Assembly (NCBI GenBank): GCA_021464525.1
Contig: JADRCO010000225.1
Coordinates: forward strand, 1-42,229
Length of the DNA: 42,229 bases
Direction: 5' to 3'
Source of the DNA: Rhizophagus sp. LPA8_4_AMF
Lineage: Eukaryota; Glomeromycota; Glomeromycetes; Glomerales; Glomeraceae
The notes under the pieces are model-generated. The model worked only from the letters and a program-made list of their open reading frames with translations, ran no database searches and was not told where the DNA came from. A program made the position numbers and the translations under genes. This document shows positions 22,316-32,600 of this stretch, piece by piece. Every line of letters begins with the position of its first letter. Positions within the stretch are counted from its first letter, which is position 1.

Positions 22316-24607
22316 ATGAATGCAATCGTGTCTCTTGTACACTTTTGCGAAGTTGATGGTCCAAGTGTAATTTTTTGTACACAGGCCTTTCATGCTAATT
22401 CTGTTGAAGACACCTCAGATGAGTTTTCTGTAAGTAGTGGAGGAAAATCACCTTCAACAGGCCAAACACATTCGGATAGTTCCAAGGAATTATTATCGAA
22501 TAAAAAAGAATCTTCCGTAAACACTAATAGACCTGCACCAGCATCTTGTGCATCTTGTGCATTTTCTTTGCCTCCCTTGGATTCACTAAGTGATGCGAAA
22601 ACAATTCATAATTCTGAAATAAAAGGTTTCAAAACTCGAGACGAAGAAAATCCATTGGTAACTTATAAGGGTACTCGATATCCGCAAGATCAGCAATTAT
22701 ACGCTGCTGTAAGACAGGCTTGTGTAAGAAGGTAACTTAATTATAAAGAATTCTTATTTTTCCTGTATTTTTAAATTTAAAATTATATTATATAATTTCA
22801 AGTCTGAGCTGCGAATTCTGTCAAGGAAGAGAAGGGCCGGTTTTATTTGGAGACGATAAAAATGGTTATGTCTTGAGTTATATGTTCAAAATTAAAGATA
22901 GCCAGGCAAGAGGTTCTCAGAGATGGTACAGCTTCACATTTTTGATGACAGATAGAGTATATCTTGTTGAATCATGGCCGTTTTTAGTAAGGTAGAATTT
23001 TTTTTTTACTTTTACATTTTATCTTGATATGAGTATATTTAATTTATTAATTGTTATTTTAATTTAATGTATTTACGGTTTTAAGTAAGTTCCGTGCGTT
23101 AGCAACCAGCATTCAATCAAGAGCAAATCAAATTTTTGAAAAAGAAAATGCAACAAAAGAGGAGAGGAATGATGGAACATTTTTAACACGTTCTGGTCCA
23201 CTTTCCCCTACATCTCCGGGTTTGTAAATAATAGTTTATTATATCATTTTTTTATTATTGTTCGGTCTGATTTAAATTTAATTTTATTAGATCAATTTCT
23301 TCGGCGCAGAGCAAATCAGCCATTAAGATCACTGGTTGATTTATTAAGATCAAAGGTTGATTTATATCAAAATAAAAAAAAAAATTTGTTGGAAATTCAT
23401 CGAAATTACGTTTTTTGTTTGTCTGATAAATTTTTAATACTATCAAAAAAAGGACTTTTTTGTTCAATTACATGCAAATTTCAGTTGGATTTTAAAAGCT
23501 TGTGGCATGCGTTTACAAGAAAAGCACTTGAATGATCAAACACTGGTATGTAATTTTATTATTTTTTTAATAAAAATTAAATTAACTTATGTTTCTTATT
23601 GTTTAGTTTTCAAATTCTGTCGTTTTTTCATCAAAACCGTTAATGTTACTTGATCCCATGACAACTTACAAGTTCCCTTCTTCCGACTTCAATTGTTTGG
23701 ACGAAACTAGAATTGAGGACTTGAAAGTTTTATATAATATTTTGGGTTTAGATGTTTTTAGAAAACTAATTCTAAATTTTGTCATGGGTAATCAATTAGT
23801 CATCAAAGGAAATGATCCAAAATTTGTACAATCCGTTATTTCTATATTGAAGGTTAATAATGTTATAATAATTATTGTTTATTATAATAATTCTTTTATT
23901 TATTTCTATTATAATTATTTGGAAACAGGATCTAGTTCCAAGTGAATGTTGTTCAATAATGGAAAATGAAAATAATTATCAGACAATATCAAAATGTAAT
24001 ATTCTCGGGCTAAGTGCAACGGCACAAATACCGAATGATGTTAACAAATCAACCCTGTGTTTACTATATATCCTTAAATTGTTGAATACTTTTTTTTTTA
24101 AGAATTTAACCATTCAATAATTTGATATATTATTATTTCTTAACTTTTGCATACATATTTTACGAGACTGTAATAAATCATCTAAAGATAAGGCTATGAC
24201 GAATACATTTGAGTTTAATTTACAATATGGCATTGATGATAAAGACAATAAACGGATATACTCTGCACCTAATTCATTTATTAATCAATTGATAGGAATT
24301 TTGAAATTAAATTTACCAAGTGAATTAATGAATACAAGAATAATGATTTTTAAAGAACAATGGTCAAGGTAAAGTTAGATTTTGTTTTGTTGCTATTTTT
24401 TAAAATTAATTATTTACTTTATTATGCCTCTACTTTAGCAAAGCAAAGCAATTCCTTAGATTTATCACAAAAAGTAATAGTGAAGGAGAAAATGCTTTAG
24501 CAAACATGGAATCGACTAAACAAAAGGAATTTATTAAATATCTTGATATCAATGAGAACGATTTACCAATCATAAAATTTTGGACAGGTTGTTTTAAGAC
24601 CGCTTAA
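22316..24607 (+). CDS. FLCN: Folliculin (Lst7/BHD1 family)
   Basis: GTPase-activating partner for Rag/Gtr GTPases in amino-acid signalling to TORC1 at the vacuole, working with an FNIP/Lst4-type protein. Nine exons (22316-22731, 22803-22991, 23086-23219, 23291-23355, 23453-23545, 23607-23852, 23929-24058, 24167-24368, 24439-24607) close in frame to 547 residues; human folliculin has 579. The start [16 protein letters not shown] matches the family start. Then come [20 protein letters not shown], the longin-domain block [43 protein letters not shown] (C-terminal DENN part), [12 protein letters not shown], and the end IIKFWTGCF. The catalytic arginine of human folliculin (Arg164 in SLARGFQRWY) corresponds to Arg175 here. 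The region between is S/T-rich and variable. Several donors are weak (GTTTGT, GTTGAT, GTTAAT), so the exon 3/4, 4/5 and 7/8 junctions are the least certain. Confidence 0.92.
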
Positions 24608-25064
24608 AATATTTAATGGATGTATTTTTATTTTTTATTATTATTTTTTCATTTTGTGTTGATTAATTGTATTAGTAGTATTAGTAGTATTAGAAATTCT
24701 TTTTTTTGTACTTTAATTATTTTAGATTAAGTTTCTATTAACTTGTTTTCTGTTTAGATCATGGATAGATTTTGGTTTGTAAGATTTTCTTTTATAGATA
24801 GAGATCTTTATTTATGATTTTATTAGATTTTTATTAGATCAGAATTCATATCTACTAAAGAATAATTTTGTTTTTTAATTCAATCAATATATCTGGTTAT
24901 TTAATTTGAACATTAACAGTTTTACTAGTCTCATTCTGATTAGAATTTGGCCATCAAAGTTTTACATATTTAAAAGCTAAAACAGTACACGTTAAATAGT
25001 TGAACAACTAGTTGATTAGTGACGATTGGAGAGTCAAATGACGATTAAGGAAAATAACTATCAA

Positions 25065-25101
<37 letters not shown>

Positions 25102-25458
25102 TATTATAAAAATGCGTATAGGTTATTGAAATTTAATTTTCAAGGAATATGCTTAACAATAGTTAATAATTAGTGTTTCCTGTTCTAATATGCAATTTAG
25201 ATTATTAACTATCATACCAATAAAATTTATCAATTTATATAAATATGTATTTTTCCATAAACAATATTTGTTAAATTAATGATTGTCGTGAAAATTAAGG
25301 CGATGAAGGATTCAATATTTTTCTGCCCCATGTGACCTCAAATAAGCGAGATTATCTTGATAAGCCAATCAAACGTTTAGGATTTAATGCTATGTTATTA
25401 ATGTACCGCTCAAAAGGTTTAAAAGCATAAGATTATAAACAAGTTAAAAGGACCTATT
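24608..25458. repeat. Intergenic stretch with a TA microsatellite
   Basis: There is no gene. A run of about 12 TA units lies at 25071-25095, and 'attagtagt' is repeated three times near 24672-24692. The last 50 bp before the next gene (taagattataaacaagttaaaagg) are nearly identical to those before its paralog at 27558, so they probably hold the core promoter and leader. Confidence 0.6.
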
Positions 25459-26391
25459 ATGGTAAAGGCTCAACAATGGCTAGACGAAATGTTTCCTTCT
25501 CGAGCAGGTAAAGAGAAAGTAAAGAAGCTATGTATATGTTTGTACGAGGGAACCGACAAAATTGAACAATCAAACTACGAATTTTTTAATGCTAAATTAG
25601 AAGGCGAATTAGATCTTGAAGGATTTAAAAATTTAGAAGAATTGAAGTTCTGGGGTAATGGGGTCGATCAATTGCAATCAATTACTAACTTAAAGGTTAA
25701 CATGTGTTCCAAATTGCAGACATTGTTTGTTGATTGTACAAATCTCAGTGAATTAAATTTAAACTCTAATCAAGAGATTAAGTCGCTTATAATTATAGGA
25801 TGTGTTAATTTACTTAAAATAGAAGGACTAGACAAGTTATCAAATCTCCAAAATTTGAGTCTTTGGAGTTTAAATACTCAGCTTCAAATTCCCTTTAATG
25901 AAGATAATTGGAAACAAGAACTTCAAGAATTAAGACGGAAAAAAATTCATTCTCTTGAAGAAAAAGTCAACAAAAATGAGCAACAATTGAAAGAATTGGC
26001 TGATATGGTTTTACCCAATATTACTTTTGATCTTGGTAAACTGAAACAAGAAATAGCAAGGTTAAAATTAAATGAATTATCTCCGCAAGCGCGAAAGAAA
26101 CAATCCGAATTAGAACAACAAATAAATGATGCCAAGAATAAAATAGAAAGTAATCCTGATACAATAATCGATTTGCTTTTAGAAACTCAAGAACAAATCA
26201 TTGATAAAAATGACAAAAATGACCCTTTAGTTCAAGCTCAGTTGACAGGACAATTAAACGCTTACCTTAGTATTTTGGAGAAAAATTTATCCAAACAGGA
26301 ATTACAAGTGCTTTTAGATAAGAAAACTGAACTTATACAACTAGAAAAGCAGATAGATAAACTTCAAACTGAAATTCAGTCAAATGAATAG
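25459..26391 (+). CDS. LRR plus coiled-coil protein, tandem copy 1
   Basis: An intronless 310-residue protein. Residues 1-30 (MVKAQQWLDEMFPS) match the start of a large Rhizophagus family that I remember (MVNAQEWL...). Residues about 35-140 form four or five irregular leucine-rich units (GELDLEGFKNLEELKFWGNG, CTNLSELNLNSNQEIKSLII, KIEGLDKLSNLQNLSLW). Residues about 150-310 are almost continuous coiled coil (HSLEEKVNKNEQQLKELADM, LLLETQEQIIDKN, DKKTELIQLEKQIDKLQTEI). There is no signal peptide, membrane segment or enzyme motif. It is probably a protein-interaction module. Family members with added catalytic domains may exist, but none is seen here. It is followed by a dead copy and an intact paralog in the same orientation. 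Confidence 0.85.
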   Translation: MVKAQQWLDEMFPSRAGKEKVKKLCICLYEGTDKIEQSNYEFFNAKLEGELDLEGFKNLEELKFWGNGVDQLQSITNLKVNMCSKLQTLFVDCTNLSELNLNSNQEIKSLIIIGCVNLLKIEGLDKLSNLQNLSLWSLNTQLQIPFNEDNWKQELQELRRKKIHSLEEKVNKNEQQLKELADMVLPNITFDLGKLKQEIARLKLNELSPQARKKQSELEQQINDAKNKIESNPDTIIDLLLETQEQIIDKNDKNDPLVQAQLTGQLNAYLSILEKNLSKQELQVLLDKKTELIQLEKQIDKLQTEIQSNE

Positions 26392-26694
26392 CTATTTAAC
26401 ATCGAGTTTCAAATATTTTGAAATATTTGCTATTTGATTGAACAACTCTACAAATTTTTAGATAATTAACTTTATTAAAATTATTATTTTGAATGGATCG
26501 AAAAAATATCTTTCTAAATTAATTTAATTTTTGAAGTATGATGGTTTGAAAATTTTTAAAATTTTGATTTTATTCAAAGAAACCACACAGATTTATATAT
26601 TCTTACTAAAATTTATTGTTAATGTGCAAATAGTAAGAAATAATCAAAATGCTTAACATGGTTAAATAGTTAAATAAAGGAGGTGTTTGGAATG

Positions 26695-27185
26695 AGAAAA
26701 CAATCACATCAAAAGGGCGAATTAGATCAATTTTAACAATTTAAAACGTTTGAGTGATTTCATCAATAAATTGCACTGATTCCTAAGAGTTCCATTGATT
26801 ATACAAATCTAGGTGAATTAAATTTAAACACAAATCAAGGGATTATATCGCTTACGATTCAAGAACTAGAAATGGTAAACCCTCTAAAATTTAAGTCTTT
26901 GGAATTAAAGTTCTCCAAAATAATTAGAAGCAAGGACTTCAAGACTCAGGACGAAGAAAAGCTGGCAGATATAAACAAACATTGAAAACAATTAGCCGAT
27001 ATTATTTTACAGAAAAATCCGAACTAGAACAACAAATAAATGATGTCAAGAATAAAATGGAAAATAGTTTTAAAATAGACTAATAAATGCTTTTTAGATA
27101 AGAAGACTAAACTTATACAATTGGGAACTTCAACGAACAACAAACCAAAAATGAGCAAAATGAATTGCCACTCAATATTTGAATA
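26695..27185 (+). pseudogene. Dead middle copy of the LRR/coiled-coil tandem family
   Basis: Pieces of the neighbouring genes recur in the same order. They are 'aagggcgaattagatc' (26714), 'gattatacaaatctaggtgaat' type sequence (26797-26850, reading DYTNLGELNLNTNQGI), a remnant of the EGL..LSNLQNLSLW region (26870-26920), and the coiled-coil part (SELEQQINDVKNKME, about 27015-27062; LLDKKTKLIQ, 27095-27122). Large parts are deleted, the start codon region is missing, and frames change between pieces. It is a third tandem copy that decayed while the two flanking copies stayed open. Confidence 0.8.
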
Positions 27186-27557
27186 ATTCCGGATCAATTA
27201 ACTTTATTAAATAATTGATAATTATTGGCTAAATAATTGATATTTTTCTTTTATTGGCTAAATATCAAATTCATATAGACTATATTTACAGTTTAATTAT
27301 ACTCTTACTATAACAGATATAACACTATAACAGATAGCATGATCTTGACATCTTGTGTGACTAGCGTAATAACTATTATTATTTCCTTAAAATTTCTTAA
27401 TCACGTGAACATTGGCCAAACAAATATACAATAAAATTCTTCAAATTCTTTTGCTAGTCACTGTAAAGTGTTCATAAATTCTTGTTAATGTGAAATTAGT
27501 AATTTAGCAACAACCAACTTTAAAGTATAAGATTATAACCAAGCTAAAAGAACTATT

Positions 27558-28493
27558 ATGGTAAAGGCTCAACAATGGATAAATGAAAAATTTCCAGATA
27601 AAGAGAAAGTAAAAAAGCTATGTATTCGTTTAACAGAGGGAACCAACAAAATCGATCAATCAAACTACGGATTTTTTAATACCAAATTAGAAGGTGAATT
27701 AGACCTTAACGGATTTAAAAATTTAGAAGATTTGGCTATTTGGGGTAATGGGACTGGTACATTGCATCCAATTACCAACTTAAAAATTGACCGATGTTCG
27801 AAATTGCAAAAATTAGAGATTGATTGTACAAATATCGATAAATTAAATTTAAATTCTAATCAGAAGATTTCAACGCTTATAATTCGAGGATGTATTAATT
27901 TGCAAAAAATAGAAGGACTAGAACAATTATCAAATCTCCAAAATTTAAATCTTTGGCCTTCTAATTCTGTTCCAAATTCTAAACTTCAAATCCCCTTCCC
28001 CTTTAATCAATATAGTTGGAAACTGGAAATAGGAAGAATAAAAGAAATCCAAACCCTTAAAGAAAAAACCAACAGAAATGAGCAACAATTGAATGAATTA
28101 GCCGATATAATTTTACCCAACATTACTTTTGATCTTGATAAACTAAAACAAGAAATAGCAAGATTAAGGTTAAATGAATTAGTTCCGCAAGTACAAAACA
28201 AAAAATCCGAATTAGAACAGCAAATGAATAGTACCAAGAACAATTTAGAAAGTAGTTTTAAAAAAGTAATCGACTTGCTTCTAGAAACTCAAAAGCAAAT
28301 AATCACTGGAAAAAAAGATCCTCTAGTTCAAGCTCAATTTACAGGACAATTAAATGCTTATCTAAGTATTTTGGAAGGAAATTTATCCAAGCAAGAATTA
28401 CAAGCTCTTCTAGATAAGAAAACTGAACTTATAAAATTGGAAGAGCAGATAGAAAAACTTCAACGAACAAAAAACAAAAATTCAGTAAAATGA
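27558..28493 (+). CDS. LRR plus coiled-coil protein, tandem copy 2
   Basis: An intronless 311-residue paralog of the gene at 25459, the same length within one residue and colinear throughout (MVKAQQWINEKFPDKEKVKK, GELDLNGFKNLEDLAIWGNG, CTNIDKLNLNSNQKISTLII, then the coiled coil NRNEQQLNELADIILPNITF to KLEEQIEKLQR). Copy 2 lacks three residues near position 14 and has an insertion at the LRR/coil boundary (SNSVPNSKL). Differences are spread over surface-like positions while leucines of the repeats and heptads are kept, as expected for two genes under constraint. The 5' leader (taagattataaccaagctaaaag) is shared with copy 1. Function unknown. Confidence 0.85.
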   Translation: MVKAQQWINEKFPDKEKVKKLCIRLTEGTNKIDQSNYGFFNTKLEGELDLNGFKNLEDLAIWGNGTGTLHPITNLKIDRCSKLQKLEIDCTNIDKLNLNSNQKISTLIIRGCINLQKIEGLEQLSNLQNLNLWPSNSVPNSKLQIPFPFNQYSWKLEIGRIKEIQTLKEKTNRNEQQLNELADIILPNITFDLDKLKQEIARLRLNELVPQVQNKKSELEQQMNSTKNNLESSFKKVIDLLLETQKQIITGKKDPLVQAQFTGQLNAYLSILEGNLSKQELQALLDKKTELIKLEEQIEKLQRTKNKNSVK

Positions 28494-28844
28494 ATTGCCA
28501 CAAATGATTGATTGAAATTTATTAAATAATTAATTATTGTGAAAATAAAATATTCCAGTCTTATTAATATCTTTTATTGTTAACTTTGATATATCAGAAA
28601 TATTTTTTATCAACAACATTGAATCTAACGATCTAATTAACATCGAAATTTATTAATTAGCCAATCAAATATGAATTAAATTCATCGATTACAGAGCCAT
28701 TATGTTTGCTATGCACCCAAGATATAGAATAATTTATCCCTCAATTCTTAATTTGTTATCCTGAATTTGATCAATTTAAAATACATTATTCTCCATTAGA
28801 TCGGTTTTTTAATGGTCCTTAATATTCATTTTCTTTTTTATTTT

Positions 28845-29080
28845 CTATTCTAAAGCTTCACGTACTTGCTTTTTGATATAATCGATAATTTCATCAGGTT
28901 TTTCAGGCAAAGATCCTGTTATATTTGTTTCTTCTTTGAGCCTTATCATACTTAACGCAGTCCATTTGATATTATCGGATTCTACGGCAATCCTTTGATT
29001 CCAGACTGTTATTTTTTCCTAGTACTTTACTAATTCAACTAGAAATACGGTTGTTTCTTCATGAACCCAGGGGGATAATA
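28845..29080 (-). pseudogene. Short minus-strand coding remnant, unrecognised
   Basis: The minus strand reads WVHEETTVFLVELVKY, an interruption, then ITVWNQRIAVESDNIKWTAL, SMIRLKEETNITGSLPEKPD and a C-terminal EIIDYIKKQVREALE ending at a stop at 28845. The amphipathic pattern and W-x-x-E-E-T start recall Myb/SANT-like trihelix modules, but the match is only by eye. There is no start codon, so it is probably the tail end of a decayed gene. Confidence 0.35.
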
Positions 29081-29377
29081 ATAAGTAATCCATTGGAGGC
29101 GAGGAAAGTAAGATCTTTAATTGCAGGATTGTTAATTTTTTAAGATATCCCTCACAAAGATTTATTTGATGTGAGAAATGGAGTAAAATAACTTTCAAAA
29201 AAATTTGTAAACGTTTGTTATCATCGAATTATTAATAATGAGAATATTTATCAATTATTTTCCAAATAAATACGTTTATCTTACTGTGTTGCAGCATTTT
29301 CTAAAGCATAAGTTGTGATTAAATCGTTAACGTTGATTCAATCTGTTGAAGCTTTTAATAAAAAGCTTTAAATATTA

Positions 29378-29460
29378 CAGTCAACTCTCTAAGTGTACTC
29401 TCTCTGATTGCACGCATTATATATTTTCTCTCTAAATGCAACCACTTACTCATAAAATTT
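29378..29460. repeat. Possible solo terminal region of a pogo-like DNA transposon
   Basis: The sequence starts tacagtcaactctctaag, close to the general pogo/Tigger terminal form (TA then CAGT..AACCTCTC). It then repeats the core ctctctaagtg / ctctctgattg / ctctctaaatg at decreasing regularity. No partner end was found within the window, so this would be a solo end. The placement is tentative. Confidence 0.3.
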
Positions 29461-29670
29461 CTCACCTCTAAAAGTCTAAATGCACAGATATAATCTGTAC
29501 ACAGTGCACGTGAATTTGCGTCACTGTATTTGGCGCAGTAATTGTTAGTGCTAAAATCAAGTATCCCGGGCGTCAAAATGTTTTCTACTTCTTTTTTTCA
29601 TTTCTGTTATAATCGTTAGCAATAACACATGTGGATCTTGTGATTTTTTTTTCTGATTGACAAATTTATT

Positions 29671-32600
29671 ATGGGAAATAACATTTCAAGTACAACAGCT
29701 TCGATAGCAACTGCAGGAATTGATAGTTATGTTAGCGAACTGAAAGACATTCATTATGAAAAGAGGTATTAAGTGGTTAAATTATTGGATAATTTTGATT
29801 AATTAACTTAAATTAATTTTTTTATTTAGTTTAAGTAGTGCACGTTTTATGAAAACCATTCGTGGTCGTCATAAGGAAGGCGCTGTTGTTGTAAAAATAT
29901 TTATTAAACCAGTACCTGGTTTGTCATTATCGAATATTGTAAAAGCACTTCAAGGTATGCTTCGAAAATCCATGTTTACAAGCTTTTTTTTTGATTATGT
30001 AATTTATTTCATTATATTTTTTTTAGAGGAAAAAGAGGCATTATCAGAAGTTCCAAACGCTTTTGCATACCAACGTATAATAGAAACGGATAAAGCAGGA
30101 TATCTAATAAGACAGTTCTTTTTTAGTAGTTTATATGATCGAATAAGGTTTGTGTAATATTTTTTTTGAAAAAGGTTGTAAATCATATTATTTTTTTAAG
30201 AAAAATCATTTTCTTTTTAATCCATTTTTAGTACACGTCCATTTCTAAATTTAATAGAAAAAAAATGGATAACATATCAAATATTATGTGGGCTACATGA
30301 TTCTCACACTAGAGGGGTAATTTGTGTCTTCATATAGAAATAAATCTTTTTGATTGTTATATTTACTTAAATTATTTATTTTTATTAAGATTTACCATGG
30401 TGATATTAAGACAGAAAATGTTCTTGTAACTTCGTGGAATTGGGTATATTTAGCCGATTTTGCTGGATATAAGCCTACATATCTTCCAGAGGTTTTTATT
30501 CTATTTATTTAATTTTTTAAGAGAGAAAAAATATATAATATATATATTAAAAAAAAAATTTATCATAATTTGATGGAGATAGGATAACCCAGCAGATTTC
30601 TCATTTTTTTTTGATACATCATCAAGAAGAACATGTTATCTTGCTCCAGAAAGATTTTATAAACCCGAAAGTGAAATTGATAGGAGAAAGGTTGGATTTT
30701 AATTTAGTTCAGTTTATTGATTTTATATTTTACAAGATGTCTAATGAAATTTACAAACATGATCAGAGTGAGTTAGAATTTGGAGAGAAGGATGGAGCAA
30801 TAACACCTGCAATGGACATTTTTTCTTTAGGGTGTGGTATATTATTTACACACAATATTTGTAATGAATTATCTTTTATTGGACTTACAATATTAATTAA
30901 ATTACTTAATCTATTCGATGGACTTTCAAAATTTTCTGGATTTTATTTTTTTTTCCAGTTGTGTAATTGCCGAACTTTTTCTAGAGGGAACACCAATATT
31001 CTCCCTCTCACAACTGTTCAAATACAGATCTGGTGAATATGACCCTAGAGTATATTTAGAGAAGATTGAAGATGAAGATATAAGAGTATGTTAATATTTT
31101 CACTCTTTTATTAAAAAGAGAATATCAATTTTAATAAGAATATTATATTAGGCTATGGTAAAACATATGATTAATGTAAATCCGTCTCAAAGATATACAG
31201 CGGAGCAATATCTTCAAGAATGGTATTTATCTATTTTCTTATTTATTGCATTAAATACGCAACAATCGGTTGAATTATGTTTATTTTAATACAGGCGCGG
31301 AACGGCATTTCCACAATTTTTTTATACTTTCCTTCATCAATATATTGGGTCAGTTACTGATCCACATAACCATACTCATACCAGACAACTTGCAACCACG
31401 ACTAATACAACTAATCAAACCAATGTATCAGATGAACCTAATAATACAATTGTAAATACTGATGCGGATGAAAAGATTGAGAGAATATATATGGAATTTG
31501 ATAAGATAGCATTTTTTCTTGGATTTTTCGGTGATAATGCTTCACCGGAATCGGAAGTTGTAGTTGTTCGAGGACGTGGAGATAAATTTGGAGAAAGTTC
31601 TCGCCCATTAGAAGGTAAGTTACATAAAATCAATGTGAAATTTTTTTTATTAATGGATAATTATTTTACAAATTAATTCTTCAACTTTTTCTCTTAATCA
31701 AGTTTCAACACCAAACACGATGGTATTTAGATTTATATCTACCTGACAAATTAGATCATGCTTAAACATTTTTCTTACATATATTTTTTTAGTCTCCTTT
31801 TTTAGACCAACTTCATATACCAAATTATGATCCATCTATAGTTAGCAATAAAAGGGAGAAATATGCTGGTCCGTATTACCGTTCTAATTTAATTTACTAA
31901 AAATTAAACATTGAATTAACTAAAATTTAATTTGAAAGATGACGGAGCACTAATTTTTCTCTCCTTAATATGTGCTACTATTCGCAACGCTGCATATCCT
32001 TCATCTAAACTTCATGCGTTGGATATGTTATTGGCTATTGGACAGCATTTGGAAGATGAATTCAAGTTAGATAGATTGGTTCCTTATTTGATTGCGCTAT
32101 TAGGAGATGAAGTCGGTCTTGTCCGCGCAAACACTGTTAAAACTTTGACTCATCTGGTTTGTAGTCTACTAATTCAAACACACTCTTTTATATATATGTA
32201 TATTGGAAGATAGCATTTTTAAAAAAATTTTTTAATAATAGCTATCGATGGTAGAGACCATTACACCTTCGAACGCGACAATTTTCCCAGAATATATCAT
32301 GCCAAATTTACGAAAATTTGCTAGTGATCCTGAAATATTTGTCAGAATGACATATGCTCAGTGCATCGCATCCTTAGCTGAAACTGCTTTACGATTTTTG
32401 GAATTAACACAGTCATTTAAATCGGGAGCTTTAAATAATGATACAGATATCGACGATTCATACGAGACTTCATATGATGCCACCTTACATGAACTTCATT
32501 CTATAATACAAGAGCAAGTTTCCACACTCTTAACAGATTCGGAAAGTGCAGTAAAACGTGCTCTATTACATAACATTACTAGTCTATGTATCTTCTTTGG

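Noticed and set aside
25947-26135. Cysteine-rich minus-strand frames at 25947-26135 and 28007-28243
   Set aside because: They occur at the same place in both LRR/coil paralogs because they are antisense of the conserved coiled coil, not a small secreted gene.
29355-29576. 73-codon minus-strand open frame upstream of VPS15
   Set aside because: No family resemblance, and it overlaps the transposon-end-like repeats; more likely chance.
29671-31240. VPS15 N-terminal part as a separate active protein kinase gene
   Set aside because: The frame continues through HEAT and WD40 exons, and the missing glycine loop and DFA motif are Vps15 features.
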